Positions 6,001-12,300 of a DNA stretch of 16,652 bases are shown piece after piece. Numbering within the stretch: the first letter of the stretch is position 1; each line of letters starts with the position of its first letter. The notes beneath the pieces are model-generated. The model was not told the origin of the DNA, did no database searches, and saw nothing but the letters and a program-made list of their open reading frames with translations. The position numbers were made by a program, and so were the translations under genes. The stretch is from Baffinella frigidus (taxonomy: Eukaryota > Cryptophyceae > Cryptomonadales > Baffinellaceae), in contig MU646400.1 in the NCBI GenBank assembly GCA_026770585.1, forward strand, positions 762,339-778,990, written 5' to 3'.

Positions 6001-8737
6001 ATTCGTTTTTACGTCCATCTAAAGTTCGATGCTATCTTACGCACGGATTTGATGACAACATCGCGACCCCCACCCATAACATGTCCCAAAACGAATCATT
6101 TTCGCTTTTTTTCGTTCCCCGATCTCCCGACCTGGTCTCGAAAAAAATCGCTCTAAGCCGAAAAGTACAACAAGGGTTTAGGGGTTTACGATTCAAGGTT
6201 GAGGGTTTGGGGTTTGGGGTTCAGTGTTTAGGGTTTCGGGTTTAGGGTTTAGAGTTTAGGGTCCAGGGTTTAGGGTTCAGGGTTTAGGGTCCCCCGCCTG
6301 GTGCACCACACGAGAACGCCCAGCGGTTGATCGCCGAGTCACTTTCGAACCACATCCGACATCGGGCCTTCCAACCTCGCACAAACATGAAAATCTTTTC
6401 CCGACTACGGTAGACAATCACGAAACAGCGAGACGCGAATCGCCACTAGCGACCGCGTCCTACTTTCCTAGAGAGAGGGAGTCGCTACATTCCGGGCGGA
6501 ACGCACCTCGCCCTTGGACCCCACGGTGAAGCAGGCGATTCTGGGCAGAGCGTGGATCCTCACTGGAGAAACACGGCGATCTATCCCGAGGCGGGCCTAT
6601 CAGCAAAGGGATGCACCTCGTCCTTGTCGCCGAGGGTGAAGCAGGTGTTCTTGGCATCGTACTCCTCAGCCCCAACTGGGGAGGGCTGTCCCGAGGCGGG
6701 CCTATCATCCATCCCGAGGTGGGCCTATCACAAGATTGTGATAAATTACGATTTATAAATGAAATAAATCGGAATCAGAATGAAGATTTGGCAAAGGGGC
6801 GCAAACCTCGCCCTTGGCCCCGAGAGTGAAGCACGTGATCTTGACAGAGTACTTCTCAGCAGCTGCGCGCAGGTTCCGCTCCGCCCCGTCGGCGATCCCT
6901 GTTAGGGTTTAGGGTTTAGGGGTTAGGGTTTAGGGTTTAGGGTTTAGGGTTGGTTTAGGGTGTGGGGTTCAGGGTTTGGGGTTTAGGATCTGGGGTTGAG
7001 CGTTTGGGGGTTAGGGTTTGGGGATTGGGGATTAGGGATTAGGGATTAGGGTTGAGGGTTTAGGGTTTGGATATTGGAGTTTGGGGTTGAGGGATGAGGG
7101 TTTGGGGTTCAGGTATTAGCGTGTAGGGTTTAGGGCTTCTGGTTTCAGGTTTAGGGTTTAGGAAATAGGGTGCGCGCCTGCAAAGCTTCCGGCATTGGCA
7201 GCGTTGTAGCGCAGGATGTTCATCATCACCTCTGTCTGTGTGTCTGTATGTATCCATGTCTCGCCATCTCTCTGTCTGTCTCTCCCTCTCTCTCTCAATG
7301 ATGCAACCCTGAGAGGGAGCGCGCGCACCTGAGAAGCTCTCAGCGTTGGCAGCGTTGTAGCGCAGGATGTCCATCCGCACCGCGGCCGACGCCGAAGGGT
7401 ACTGCCCCGGGAGAGTGCCCTCTTCTTTGAAGATGTACCTAGGGTGCGCAGTGAGGAGCGGGCGTGAGGGGGGGGAGGGAGGGGGAGGGAGAGAGAGATA
7501 TATATACATAGAGAGAGCGCGCGCGCGAGGGAGTGAGGGGGGGGAGGGGAGCAAGCGTGGGGTACTGTCCGGGGGGAGAGCCCTCCTCCTTGAACCCCCG
7601 CACGCGAGGCGTCATCCGACTATGGAGGTGTGAGACGGCGTGGATCGTGCAGAGAGAAACATGACGTGCGAGGCTTGATGTGTTAGTGATTGATGCGATC
7701 GGGAGAGAGCCCTGCCCCTTGAACACGTGTATGTCCCCGCGCGCGCCGTCAGCCTAGCTCTGCCTCACTCGGGTCGACGGCTATTCCCAAGTTGACAGCC
7801 GGGGGGTGCGGTACAAATCTGGCGACTGCGGGGTGAAAAAGAGCCCGTGCTCACCAAATTTGTGAGCCCAGATCGACTGAGACAGAGCTAGCCATCCGGT
7901 TGCCTCGCGTTCGTTCGTGGCTGGGGGGTTTTCCAACTGTCACAGAATCACCCCCTGACAGGTCGGGCGGAGCAGGGGGTGGGATCGGACCCCTTGAGGG
8001 AGACGGAGCTGGACGAGATGCCAGACTGCGCGAGCTGGATGGCGAGGGCGTCCGCGAAGGTGTCGCGCCCGATCCCGCACCACACCAGCCCCCGCCCCTG
8101 CCAGGATGAGAACGTTGCTCCTCAGGGGTGCGGGCGCGTGTTGCGGGCGGGGGGGTGCGTGCGAGACGGGGGTTTCGTTGATTGCGCGACTGCGTCATGC
8201 GGTGATGCATCGTGTGAAGGAGAGGAGGCGAGGGGCCGTGCCCTCTCACACTCCATGGCTGGGATTGTGCGCACCTCGTTGGCAAGCTTCTCCTTGACCT
8301 GCGAGAGGGACTGGAGGTACTTGGAGACGAGGAGGGGCGCCGGCCCCTTGGTCTTCGGCTTGGTAGGCGACGCCGTCTCGGCCATGGATGTGGCGCATTG
8401 CAGACCAGCGGCAAGGTGGAGCCGCGATCGGCCCTGCTCAGTGCGTCCGAGGTTCGTCAACACTCGGGTGCGTCAAGGGAATTGAAATGCAGAGGTTCTG
8501 GGTGGCGAACAGGAGAGGGGCTGGGAAGGGCACCGCAGACTCGAAGGTGGCAGAAGATGTGAGTGGGAATGCGATGTTCCCCAGGCGTCTGTTCCCACAG
8601 AAGAAAGAGTGTCCACGCATCGCAGCTGCAGAAGAGAGAGAAATCGTGGTTTGAAACCCAGCGCTGCGAGCGAGAATGGACAGCAGGATAGACCCGAAGG
8701 CCGCTCCCACCGCCATGCTCCGCTGCGCACGAGCCAT
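1..8737 (-). CDS. Unidentified multi-exon gene (at least 14 exons), 3' end outside the window
   Basis: A chain of small exons on the minus strand assembles into about 480 residues. Going 5' to 3': 8534-8737 (leader, tentative), 8275-8433, 7991-8097, 7329-7438, 6807-6898, 5803-5871, 4760-4837, 3751-3855, 3248-3376, 2928-2966, 2652-2705, 1954-2046, 1399-1455, 1022-1090 and 1-74. Phases agree at every junction: 0 everywhere except 2 and 1 around exon 3. Donors are GT except two GC. I do not recognise the family. Visible features are a hydrophobic N-terminal leader, a block LVWCGIGRDTFADALAIQL, and two blocks with the pattern A-x-KY-x-V-x(3)-FTL (AEKYSVKITCFTL and ALKYRVTVHLFTL) that may be a diverged internal repeat. 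The overall character is a soluble alpha/beta protein. Transcription diverges from the METTL13-like gene. Confidence 0.65.
228..368 (-). pseudogene. Ghosts of minus-strand exon 14
   Basis: Two fragments, about 231-262 (ANEGVVSRA) and 314-368 (ETKEVFAPIKGVVS with a CAG acceptor), repeat parts of exon 14. Confidence 0.5.
499..638. mobile_element. MITE-like fold-back with about 55-bp inverted ends and 4-bp ACCT duplication
   Basis: The ends read TTATCCGGGGAAAC... and their reverse complement. The flanks are ACCT at 495-498 and 639-642, a plausible target-site duplication. It has no coding capacity. The inner AAAATTACTACAC motif is shared with the element at 4968-5103. Confidence 0.8.
721..818 (-). 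repeat. TTTAGGG-like heptamer array (intron)
   Basis: Mixed GGGTTTA, GGGTTTG and GGGTTCA units on the plus strand, i.e. CCCTAAA on the sense strand of the local gene. Confidence 0.85.
823..874 (-). pseudogene. Exact 52-bp duplicate of the 3' end of minus-strand exon 13
   Basis: Identical to 1021-1072, covering ALKYRVTVHLFTLSNLQ and the first donor base. A CT-rich microsatellite separates the two copies, and the adjacent heptamer array starts the next block. Confidence 0.7.
880..975. repeat. CT-rich microsatellite
   Basis: Imperfect CTCTCTC runs interrupted by CGCTACATCCCT. It lies between exon 13 and its 52-bp ghost. Confidence 0.85.
1022..1090 (-). CDS. Exon 13 of the minus-strand gene
   Basis: 23 codons: MELASVALKYRVTVHLFTLS then NLQ, acceptor CCTCGCAG, donor GTCTGA, phase 0. 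Its 3' 52 bases are duplicated exactly at 823-874. The ALKYRVTVHLFTL block resembles AEKYSVKITCFTL of exon 4. Confidence 0.68.
1250..1352 (-). repeat. 103-bp inverted repeat, left arm
   Basis: The reverse complement matches 1786-1888 with one difference. On the minus strand it reads QYYVLSAALRVGEDSLIR after an ATGCAG acceptor-like site, but its phase does not join exon 13, so it is not called an exon. Confidence 0.85.
1399..1455 (-). CDS. Exon 12 of the minus-strand gene
   Basis: 19 codons: VIMYGQAHKSKLLNLQTPQ, acceptor GGGGCAG, donor GTCCCC. A ghost of the start (VIMHGQAH) lies at about 1548-1580. The reading could extend upstream into ADLNLSVCGGQ, but the acceptor gives a consistent phase 0. 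Confidence 0.55.
1786..1888 (+). repeat. 103-bp inverted repeat, right arm
   Basis: Near-identical to the opposite strand of 1250-1352. Its first bases overlap a ghost of minus-strand exon 11 (ATGGCGAGCGGCCCTGCG on the minus strand), so the arm was copied together with exon-derived sequence. Confidence 0.85.
1954..2046 (-). CDS. Exon 11 of the minus-strand gene
   Basis: 31 codons: VAGAGLRSPKVAGQGGNVME then SGPATRMLRSE, after acceptor CACCAG. No GT follows. The sequence after GAG is GCACCT, so a GC-AG intron is inferred. A 3' ghost near 1755-1800 keeps the same GAG/GCACC junction. Confidence 0.55.
2329..2382 (-). pseudogene. Full-length second copy of minus-strand exon 10
   Basis: Encodes the same ETGPAGSDLFVALVPALE with silent changes and keeps the donor GTATGC. 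The acceptor AG is lost at its upstream edge, where fold-back sequence 2385-2540 begins. It could be an inactive duplicate exon. Confidence 0.55.
2385..2540. mobile_element. Fold-back element of the CCTACGGTAGG family, partial
   Basis: TACGGTATTGACTACGGTAGG pairs with CCTACCGTAGTCGATACC, and GGGGCCCCTAGG/GGGCCCCTACGG lie between. The right flank CAGTGCGTTACCCTATGAATG reappears inverted at 4868-4885. Confidence 0.6.
2652..2705 (-). CDS. Exon 10 of the minus-strand gene
   Basis: 18 codons: ETGPAGSDLFVALVPALE, acceptor CCACAG, donor GTATGC. A full-length second copy lies at 2329-2382 with the donor kept but the acceptor lost. Confidence 0.65.
2718..2926 (-). repeat. TTTAGGG-like heptamer array between minus-strand exons 9 and 10
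   Basis: Begins with GGGGTTT units (2735-2768), continues with a perfect run of TTTAGGG at about 2833-2868, and ends at the donor of exon 9. Confidence 0.9.
2928..2966 (-). CDS. Exon 9 of the minus-strand gene
   Basis: A 13-codon microexon, ALMAEAGSVVVVP, between acceptor GAATCAG and donor GTAAAC. It is embedded on both sides in heptamer repeats. The hydrophobic VVVV run is a likely beta strand. Confidence 0.6.
2975..3243 (-). repeat. Degenerate heptamer array between minus-strand exons 8 and 9
   Basis: Includes a homogeneous GGGTTGA block at 3184-3232 and mixed GGTTTAG units. It fills the whole inferred GC-AG intron. Confidence 0.85.
3248..3376 (-). CDS. Exon 8 of the minus-strand gene
   Basis: 43 codons beginning GGTALRGKAPMGVVVLGGGA and ending NPEERIWLLNQ, with acceptor GCCCAG. 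An 11-G tract encodes most of GGG. The 3' end abuts GCTAAG, so a GC-AG intron must be assumed for the frame to continue into ALMAEAG (exon 9). The reading frame through the G tract is intact as given. Confidence 0.6.
3396..3556 (-). repeat. Heptamer array dominated by GGGTTCA
   Basis: Runs of GGGTTCA at 3415-3440, then variants with GGTGTCG and GGTGTAG. Confidence 0.8.
3558..3628 (-). pseudogene. Ghost of the 3' part of minus-strand exon 7
   Basis: Encodes LISDAEAAAQLAAARETRPA then TQ with a GT donor. The upstream part is replaced by an AT-rich block (3630-3715). A 5'-part ghost lies at 3968-4045. Confidence 0.6.
3751..3855 (-). CDS. Exon 7 of the minus-strand gene
   Basis: 35 codons: ILPELERRAHTINLISDAEA then AAELAASRETRPATQ, acceptor CATGCAG, donor GTCCAC. 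It is predicted to be largely helical. A 3' ghost (3558-3628, AEAAAQLAAARETRPATQ) and a 5' ghost (3968-4045, LERRVHTINLISDAS) flank it. Confidence 0.68.
4289..4485. mobile_element. Large fold-back with poly-C/poly-G arms
   Basis: ACGTTCTTTGATGCCATCAT on the left pairs with ATGATGGCATCAAGAAACGT on the right. Arms of roughly 90 bp include C15/G13 tracts, GGAGGC(T/C)AGGTGG and GTCCCTGCGG. A small palindrome GGGGTCTCTGCAGAGACCCC (4265-4284) precedes it. Confidence 0.75.
4518..4635. mobile_element. MITE-like fold-back, CTAGCTCTGCCTCA family
   Basis: The left end CTAGTTCACCTCAGTAAATC pairs with GATTTTAGTGAGGCAGAGCTAG on the right through GGCTCGCCA. It shares the AGGCAGAGCTAG terminus with 7752-7892 and the element at about 9900-10128. 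Confidence 0.7.
4641..4693 (-). pseudogene. Ghost of minus-strand exon 6
   Basis: Reads HKEVSGPAEELFATVALE, an edited version of TKEASGAADELFANVALDE. It directly abuts the fold-back at 4518-4635. Confidence 0.55.
4760..4837 (-). CDS. Exon 6 of the minus-strand gene
   Basis: 26 codons: GDHFISVTKEASGAADELFA then NVALDE, with acceptor GGCGCAG and donor GTCTCG, both phase 0. A ghost at 4641-4693 reads HKEVSGPAEELFATVALE. Confidence 0.65.
4858..4930. mobile_element. Fragment of the CCTACGGTAGG fold-back family
   Basis: CATTCATAGGGTAACG followed by ACGGTAG-rich sequence, the inverse of the right end of 2385-2540. It sits immediately before the acceptor of minus-strand exon 6. Confidence 0.5.
4968..5103. 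mobile_element. MITE-like fold-back related to 499-638
   Basis: Inverted ends ATCTCCA(C/T)A(A/C)AAGTATT...TTAATTGC, then (GC)AACGAAAATTACTACAC near the centre. It lies between minus-strand exons 5 and 6, upstream of exon 6 in that gene's direction. Confidence 0.75.
5236..5420 (-). repeat. Highly degraded TG-rich heptamer derivative
   Basis: Words such as GTGTTTATTGTTCAGGGTTTAGATTG look like decayed TTTAGGG repeats. No coding sequence was seen. Confidence 0.55.
5439..5716 (-). pseudogene. Three ghosts of minus-strand exon 5
   Basis: Copies at 5439-5482, 5543-5594 and 5673-5716 preserve GIDARTQLFLVRK-like coding ends, each followed by a donor-like site and TG-rich degraded heptamer sequence on the plus strand. 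Confidence 0.6.
5803..5871 (-). CDS. Exon 5 of the minus-strand gene
   Basis: 23 codons: VGSKDFGPRPGIDARTQLFL then VRK, with acceptor GAAACAG and donor GTAACA. Three diverged copies of its 3' part (5439-5482, 5543-5594, 5673-5716) keep the RTQLFLVRK-type end and the donor region. Confidence 0.68.
5886..6295 (-). repeat. TTTACGG block, unique spacer and TTTAGGG block (intron)
   Basis: 5888-5918 is a clean TTTACGG run. 5940-6170 is unrelated sequence with several CGAAAA words and no gene seen. 6172-6290 returns to TTTAGGG and GGGTTCA units. 6296-6500 holds nothing recognisable. Confidence 0.7.
6507..6680 (-). pseudogene. Two ghosts of minus-strand exon 4
   Basis: 6507-6545 reads ACFTVGSKGE and 6617-6680 reads AEEYDAKNTCFTLGDKDE. 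Both end at a GTGC donor. CCCGAGG(C/T)GGGCCTATCA is repeated three times nearby (about 6585-6732). Confidence 0.55.
6807..6898 (-). CDS. Exon 4 of the minus-strand gene
   Basis: Reads IADGAERNLRAAAEKYSVKI then TCFTLGAKGE, after the acceptor CCTAACAG, which lies at the end of a CCCTAA-type array. The donor is GTTTGC. Truncated copies encoding CFTVGSKGE and AEEYDAKNTCFTLGDKDE lie further along the intron. Confidence 0.7.
6901..7170 (-). repeat. TTTAGGG-like array directly upstream (sense strand) of minus-strand exon 4
   Basis: The array ends with CCCTAACAG on the minus strand, so the repeat itself supplies the pyrimidine-rich acceptor of exon 4. Confidence 0.85.
7329..7438 (-). CDS. Exon 3 of the minus-strand gene
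   Basis: Reads YIFKEEGTLPGQYPSASAAV then RMDILRYNAANAESFS between acceptor CCCTAG and donor GTGCGC. Its first base completes the Gly begun in exon 2 and its last base starts the Gly of exon 4. Three ghosts of this exon flank it, two of its 5' half (7546-7612, 7696-7735) and one of its 3' end (7183-7227). Confidence 0.7.
7470..7560. repeat. GA-rich microsatellite
   Basis: GGGGGAGGGAGGG and GAGAGAGA runs with a TATATATA core and a GCGCGCGC run. Confidence 0.8.
7752..7892. mobile_element. MITE-like fold-back, CTAGCTCTGCCTCA family
   Basis: GCCTAGCTCTGCCTCACTCG pairs with CGACTGAGACAGAGCTAGCC. The interior GTGCGGTACAAATC is also found at 13121-13136, within a related diverged inverted repeat at 13086-13147. 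Confidence 0.7.
7991..8097 (-). CDS. Exon 2 of the minus-strand gene
   Basis: After CTGGCAG the reading is GRGLVWCGIGRDTFADALAI then QLAQSGISSSSVSLK, ending in phase 2 at GTCCGA. LVWCG is a plausible beta strand followed by a Gly turn and a helix, as in nucleotide-binding or alpha/beta folds, but no known motif is satisfied. Overlapping plus-strand ORFs have no such character. Confidence 0.65.
8275..8433 (-). CDS. Exon 1b of the minus-strand gene, with alternative start at 8385
   Basis: Contains MAETASPTKPKTKGPAPLLV followed by SKYLQSLSQVKEKLANE, then the donor GTGCGC. If the leader exon is used, the part upstream of the internal Met reads GRSRLHLAAGLQCATS, resembling a transit-peptide end. 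The 37 codons from the Met at 8385 are the secure part. Confidence 0.65.
8534..8737 (-). CDS. Candidate leader exon (1a) of the minus-strand gene
   Basis: 68 codons beginning MARAQRSMAVGAAFGSILLS, with a hydrophobic core (VGAAFGSILLSILA) after basic residues and then a Ser/Thr/Ala-rich stretch. This is typical of a signal or plastid-targeting presequence. The ATG context is GAAATGG. If the donor is GTGCCC at 8533 and the acceptor GAGCAG at 8434, the frame continues in phase 0 into the next exon. The alternative is translation starting at 8385 with no leader. Confidence 0.45.
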
Positions 8738-8838
8738 TTCAGCAGCACAGACTTCTTCAAGCCTGGGACGTCGGGTTGCAAGGCTTTTGTGACTCCCCGA
8801 TTCTGATTTCAAAATTTAAATGTATTTTATGGTACCGA

Positions 8839-8854
8839 CCGGGCCGCGGCCCGG
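8839..8854. promoter_or_regulatory. 16-bp perfect GC palindrome in the intergenic region
   Basis: CCGGGCCGCGGCCCGG reads the same on both strands and lies just after an AT-rich run. It could be a protein site or simply a CpG-rich cruciform. Nothing else supports a function. Confidence 0.3.
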
Positions 8855-9169
8855 GACCACCAAGGATACGCAAACCAAGAGGCAGGCCCGACAACGAAAC
8901 CCGAGCATGCGGTGATGCGAGGGTGCAGCTCGCACTCCTGCCGCAGGCTTCACACCAAGCTTCTCTCGCTCGTCCTTGCTTTTGGGATCCTGCTGAGCCA
9001 TCAAACACACGCGTCCGAGGCTGGATCATTGGGACACTCCTTGGTGCAGGTAATTTCCCCGCTCCCGCACATCAGTGTGGTATTAACTCGCCTGCTCTTT
9101 TTCGAAATCACCGAGCACTGCTTAGAACCTTCATCACCGCCATTCAGCAACGCAAACTGAGTCACCACA

Positions 9170-9183
9170 CCATCACGTGATGG
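9170..9183. promoter_or_regulatory. 14-bp palindrome CCATCACGTGATGG with a G-box/E-box core
   Basis: A perfect inverted repeat centred on CACGTG, 46 bases upstream of the METTL13-like ATG. CACGTG is the core site of bHLH and bZIP factors in many eukaryotes. A role here is inference from position and symmetry. Confidence 0.4.
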
Positions 9184-9229
9184 CTGCGATTCCACGCTCG
9201 TCCGAGTCCTGAAGTCGATCTGGCAGAGG

Positions 9230-9303
9230 ATGGGCACCGCGTTCCACACCAAGGAGTACTGGGAGAAGTTCCACCGGAAACAGGGCGAGAAGCCCTTTGA
9301 GTG
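9230..9303 (+). CDS. METTL13-like exon 1 (start codon)
   Basis: 24 codons plus two bases, beginning MGTAFHTKEYW and containing YWEKFHRKQGEKPFE. The ATG context is AGGATGG, a strong eukaryotic context. The donor is GTACGC after TTTGAGTG. Splicing to 9450 restores the conserved Trp-Tyr (TG+G TAC). Reading on into the intron, as a simple ORF would, gives proline-rich sequence that does not fit the family. Confidence 0.85.
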
Positions 9304-12300
9304 GTACGCACCCCCCCCCACCTCCAGAGCACTTCTTGGAATCTTCGTGCGGGTAGGTCCTGTAGTATCTGGAGAGGATCCTCAGCGCGATCCTGGGTGT
9401 CTTGGTGCGGTGCAGAAGCAACAGATGATGAGTGCGGTCACGGGGTCAGGTACGCATCGCTCCCAGAGTTCGAGGCGTTGCTCCTCGACAGCGTCACTTC
9501 CGCGTCGCACCCCCGCGTCCTCGTCCCGGTGAGCAATCCCATGACCTTTGAGTGATCTTATCTCCGATATCGAATAAAAATATTCACTTTCTTCCACGTC
9601 TAAAGTTGATTATCGCCTGAACGTGCAGCCACTTTTGATTTGAAACACCAAAGTTGTTTTGTTTTCAGGGTGGCGATCAACTATCGACGCGGAAGAAAGT
9701 GGATATATTTATTCGATATCGGAGATAAGATCCGCTCACCTTTCCTCGGCTGGATTCCGCTCGTAACACTCAAGATGCCGAATCCCCGCGGAAATTCGGC
9801 CACCGCACACCTGCGTCCTTGTCCCTGTGAGCGATCCCTAGTAGACGCTGGAGATTAAGACGCTGGAGATTATGGAGTAGACGCTGGAGATGATGGAGAT
9901 TGATTTGGGGTTATAATTGTAGGAAATGAAAATTAGTGATGATGGGGTCCCAGTTCTGCCTCGGTTAATCTGGGCGCTCCTCATTGAATACATTTACACC
10001 AGGGCTCCGTACAAACGCTGCTGTACACCGATCATCTGATGCATTTGAGAAGCCCACGTGAACTGAGGCAGAGCTAGGATCCCATCATCACCAATTTTTG
10101 TCTCCTGCAAGTATAACCCCAACTTAATCACCATCGTCTAGAGCGGTTTTTGCATTTGTCGGCGTGGTCTTGAAGTTTTAGAGTTTTAGATTTTGACAAA
10201 AAACACCAAAAGTGGCCGGAATTGGAGCCATGGTTCATGATTTCATCCCGGTCCGTGGCCGTCAGTTGCGAAAACCGCTCTACTAATATCGTCATCTAAG
10301 ATTTCATCCCGCTAATCCCAAGCTCGAAAGGTCCACGTGCGGTCGCGCTCGGCTGGATTCCTCTCAGTAACACCCAGGATTTCACGATTTTATGGATATC
10401 CAATAACCTTCAAAATTTCCATGCGATGCATCACACGTGCGGCGGCGGAGGCTAAACCCAAAAGACCAAGCCCTGAACCCCAAACCCTAAACCCTAAACC
10501 CTAGCAATTGCGTGGTAGCAATTGCGTGGTATCAGAAAGCCACCGCGCATGCCGTCGCTGCTATGGGAGGTCCGGACCCTAACCCCTAATTACTAGATCG
10601 GTTACTCTGCTTGCGCCAAACCCTGACTTCTAACCCCTAACCCCTGACCCCTAAACCCTAAACCCTAAACCCTAAACCCTAAACCCTAAACCCTAAACCC
10701 TAAACCCTAAAACTTAAAAACCCAAAACCTAAAAGCTAAGAGGCCGCGGAATGCAGGGCTGCGGCGGCGGCTCGCGCTGAAAGAGCCGTTGTCTGCACAC
10801 CGCACCGACAAAGAGCTGCGGGATGCAGTAGGGTTGGTACATCAAATGCCGCGTCAACAGTTTCATAGGCTCACGGCCTGAAAGTGGGGTAGTTGGGCAT
10901 ACGGCACTGCCTAGGACCTCCTACTGTAGGCCGAGGGATCCTAGGACCAGAAAGTCTCGGCCTTCGGTAGGAGGTCCTAGGCAATGCCGTAGGCCTAACT
11001 ACCTCATTTTCAGGCCGTTGCCCTATTAAGTTTATGAAGTTAACGCTGATACGTTCCGATGCAGGGATGCGGGGATTCGGCGCTCTGCGCGGAGCTTTCG
11101 GACGCTGGGTTCCGGGAGGTGCGCCGAGTGCCCTCCCTCCCCCCAACTTTCCCTGCGGACTGGCATTCTCTCGGGCTGGGTGGAGCTTCGTGTTAAGCAA
11201 AGGATGGTGGATGGCGCATCCTCTCCCGGCGGGTTTTGCCTGTTTCGTCACGAGGTGCCTCAGGAGCACCCCTCACGCTGACGCGGGGTGTCTCAGTCAG
11301 CAAACTCCAGTGCGCCGAGTGCCCTAACTCATAAACCATAAACCACAAACCATAAACCATAAACCACAAACCATAAACCATAAACCATAAACCATAAACC
11401 ATTAAACCGAAACCCTAAACAGTCGAGTGCCCTCCCTCCCCCCAACTTTCCCTGCGGACCTGCATCCTCTAGAGTGAGTTTATTGATTGCAAGACCAGCA
11501 TGACCACGTACTAGGACCCCCTGCGGGGACTTTTGGGTAGCTAGGATCCTGGCCGGGTTTTGACTGTCACGTTACGAGGCGCTTCAGCAACATCCCTCAC
11601 GCTGACGCCCCGCGGGACCTAGCAAATAGATGGACATTCCGTCGGATTTCGATGGATCCTGGTACAAATCCCGAATCTGGAATTCATCGATTTGAGCGAC
11701 CCGTGAGGCGCCTGAGGAACATCCCTCACTCTGACGCCCCGCGGGGCACCCCAGTCAGCAAACCCCAGTCAGCCCAGTCAGTCGTGAGTCAGCAAACCCC
11801 CGTCAGCAGAGGCAATTCGGGGTGTGCTGAGTGGGGATTTTTTTGACCGAGGTTCTGCCCCTCAGGTGGTTGGTCTCGACTTCTCGCCCGCGGCCGTCTC
11901 AAAGGTCCACCCCCTACCTCTTCTTAGTCTATCTGGGCTCACCAGTTTGCGTGTAGCGGGGTGGCGGGCCAACTCTGGCGAAGGCGAGAGAGACCTCCAC
12001 GCCACCTTCTTGAGTCCCGGTAGGGAGAGAGAGACTTTATTGAACCTATGTCGTCGGAACCATAAACGTAATGCGTCCAGAGAGGGCTCGAAAGTAAATA
12101 TCTTGTCGGTGCAGCGTCTGCGGACGTGGCCGCCCCTTTGGAGACAGGCCCACGCTTCGTGTGCGCTGGCATGACCCATTCCTTGGCTCTCACTCTAACT
12201 CTCGCTCTCGCTCTCACTCTCACTCTCAATCTCACTCTCTCTCTCACACACTCTCTCATTCGCAATCTCTCTCTCTCACTCACTCTTTCTCTCTCTCCCG

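Larger units (their letters stand above)
7183..7735 (-). pseudogene. Ghosts on both sides of minus-strand exon 3
   Basis: 7183-7227 repeats the 3' end (ILRYNAANAGSFAG). 7546-7612 and 7696-7735 repeat the 5' half (FKEEGSPPGQYP, FKGQGSLPIA). The intact exon is 7329-7438. Confidence 0.55.
8738..9229. promoter_or_regulatory. Divergent intergenic/5' region between the two genes
   Basis: Roughly 490 bases between the two inferred start codons. No convincing exon was seen inside it. It holds an AT-rich stretch at 8805-8832 (possible core promoter or nucleosome-poor spot), a GC palindrome at 8839-8854 and a CACGTG-centred palindrome at 9170-9183. Heptamer arrays are absent here, unlike almost all other non-coding parts of the window. 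Confidence 0.45.

Noticed and set aside
7851-8414. 187-codon minus-strand ORF rich in Pro, Arg and Ser
   Set aside because: It is in the wrong frame over exons 1b and 2, whose other frame gives normal protein composition with good splice sites.
1-8737. Sec23/Sec24 COPII subunit as the identity of the minus-strand gene
   Set aside because: ERRAHTINLISD and ALKYRVTVHLFTL vaguely recall parts of Sec24, but their order is reversed relative to Sec24 and the zinc-finger and gelsolin regions are absent.
10640-10710. A chromosome end
   Set aside because: The CCCTAAA run is short and has coding exons and other sequence on both sides, so it is interstitial.
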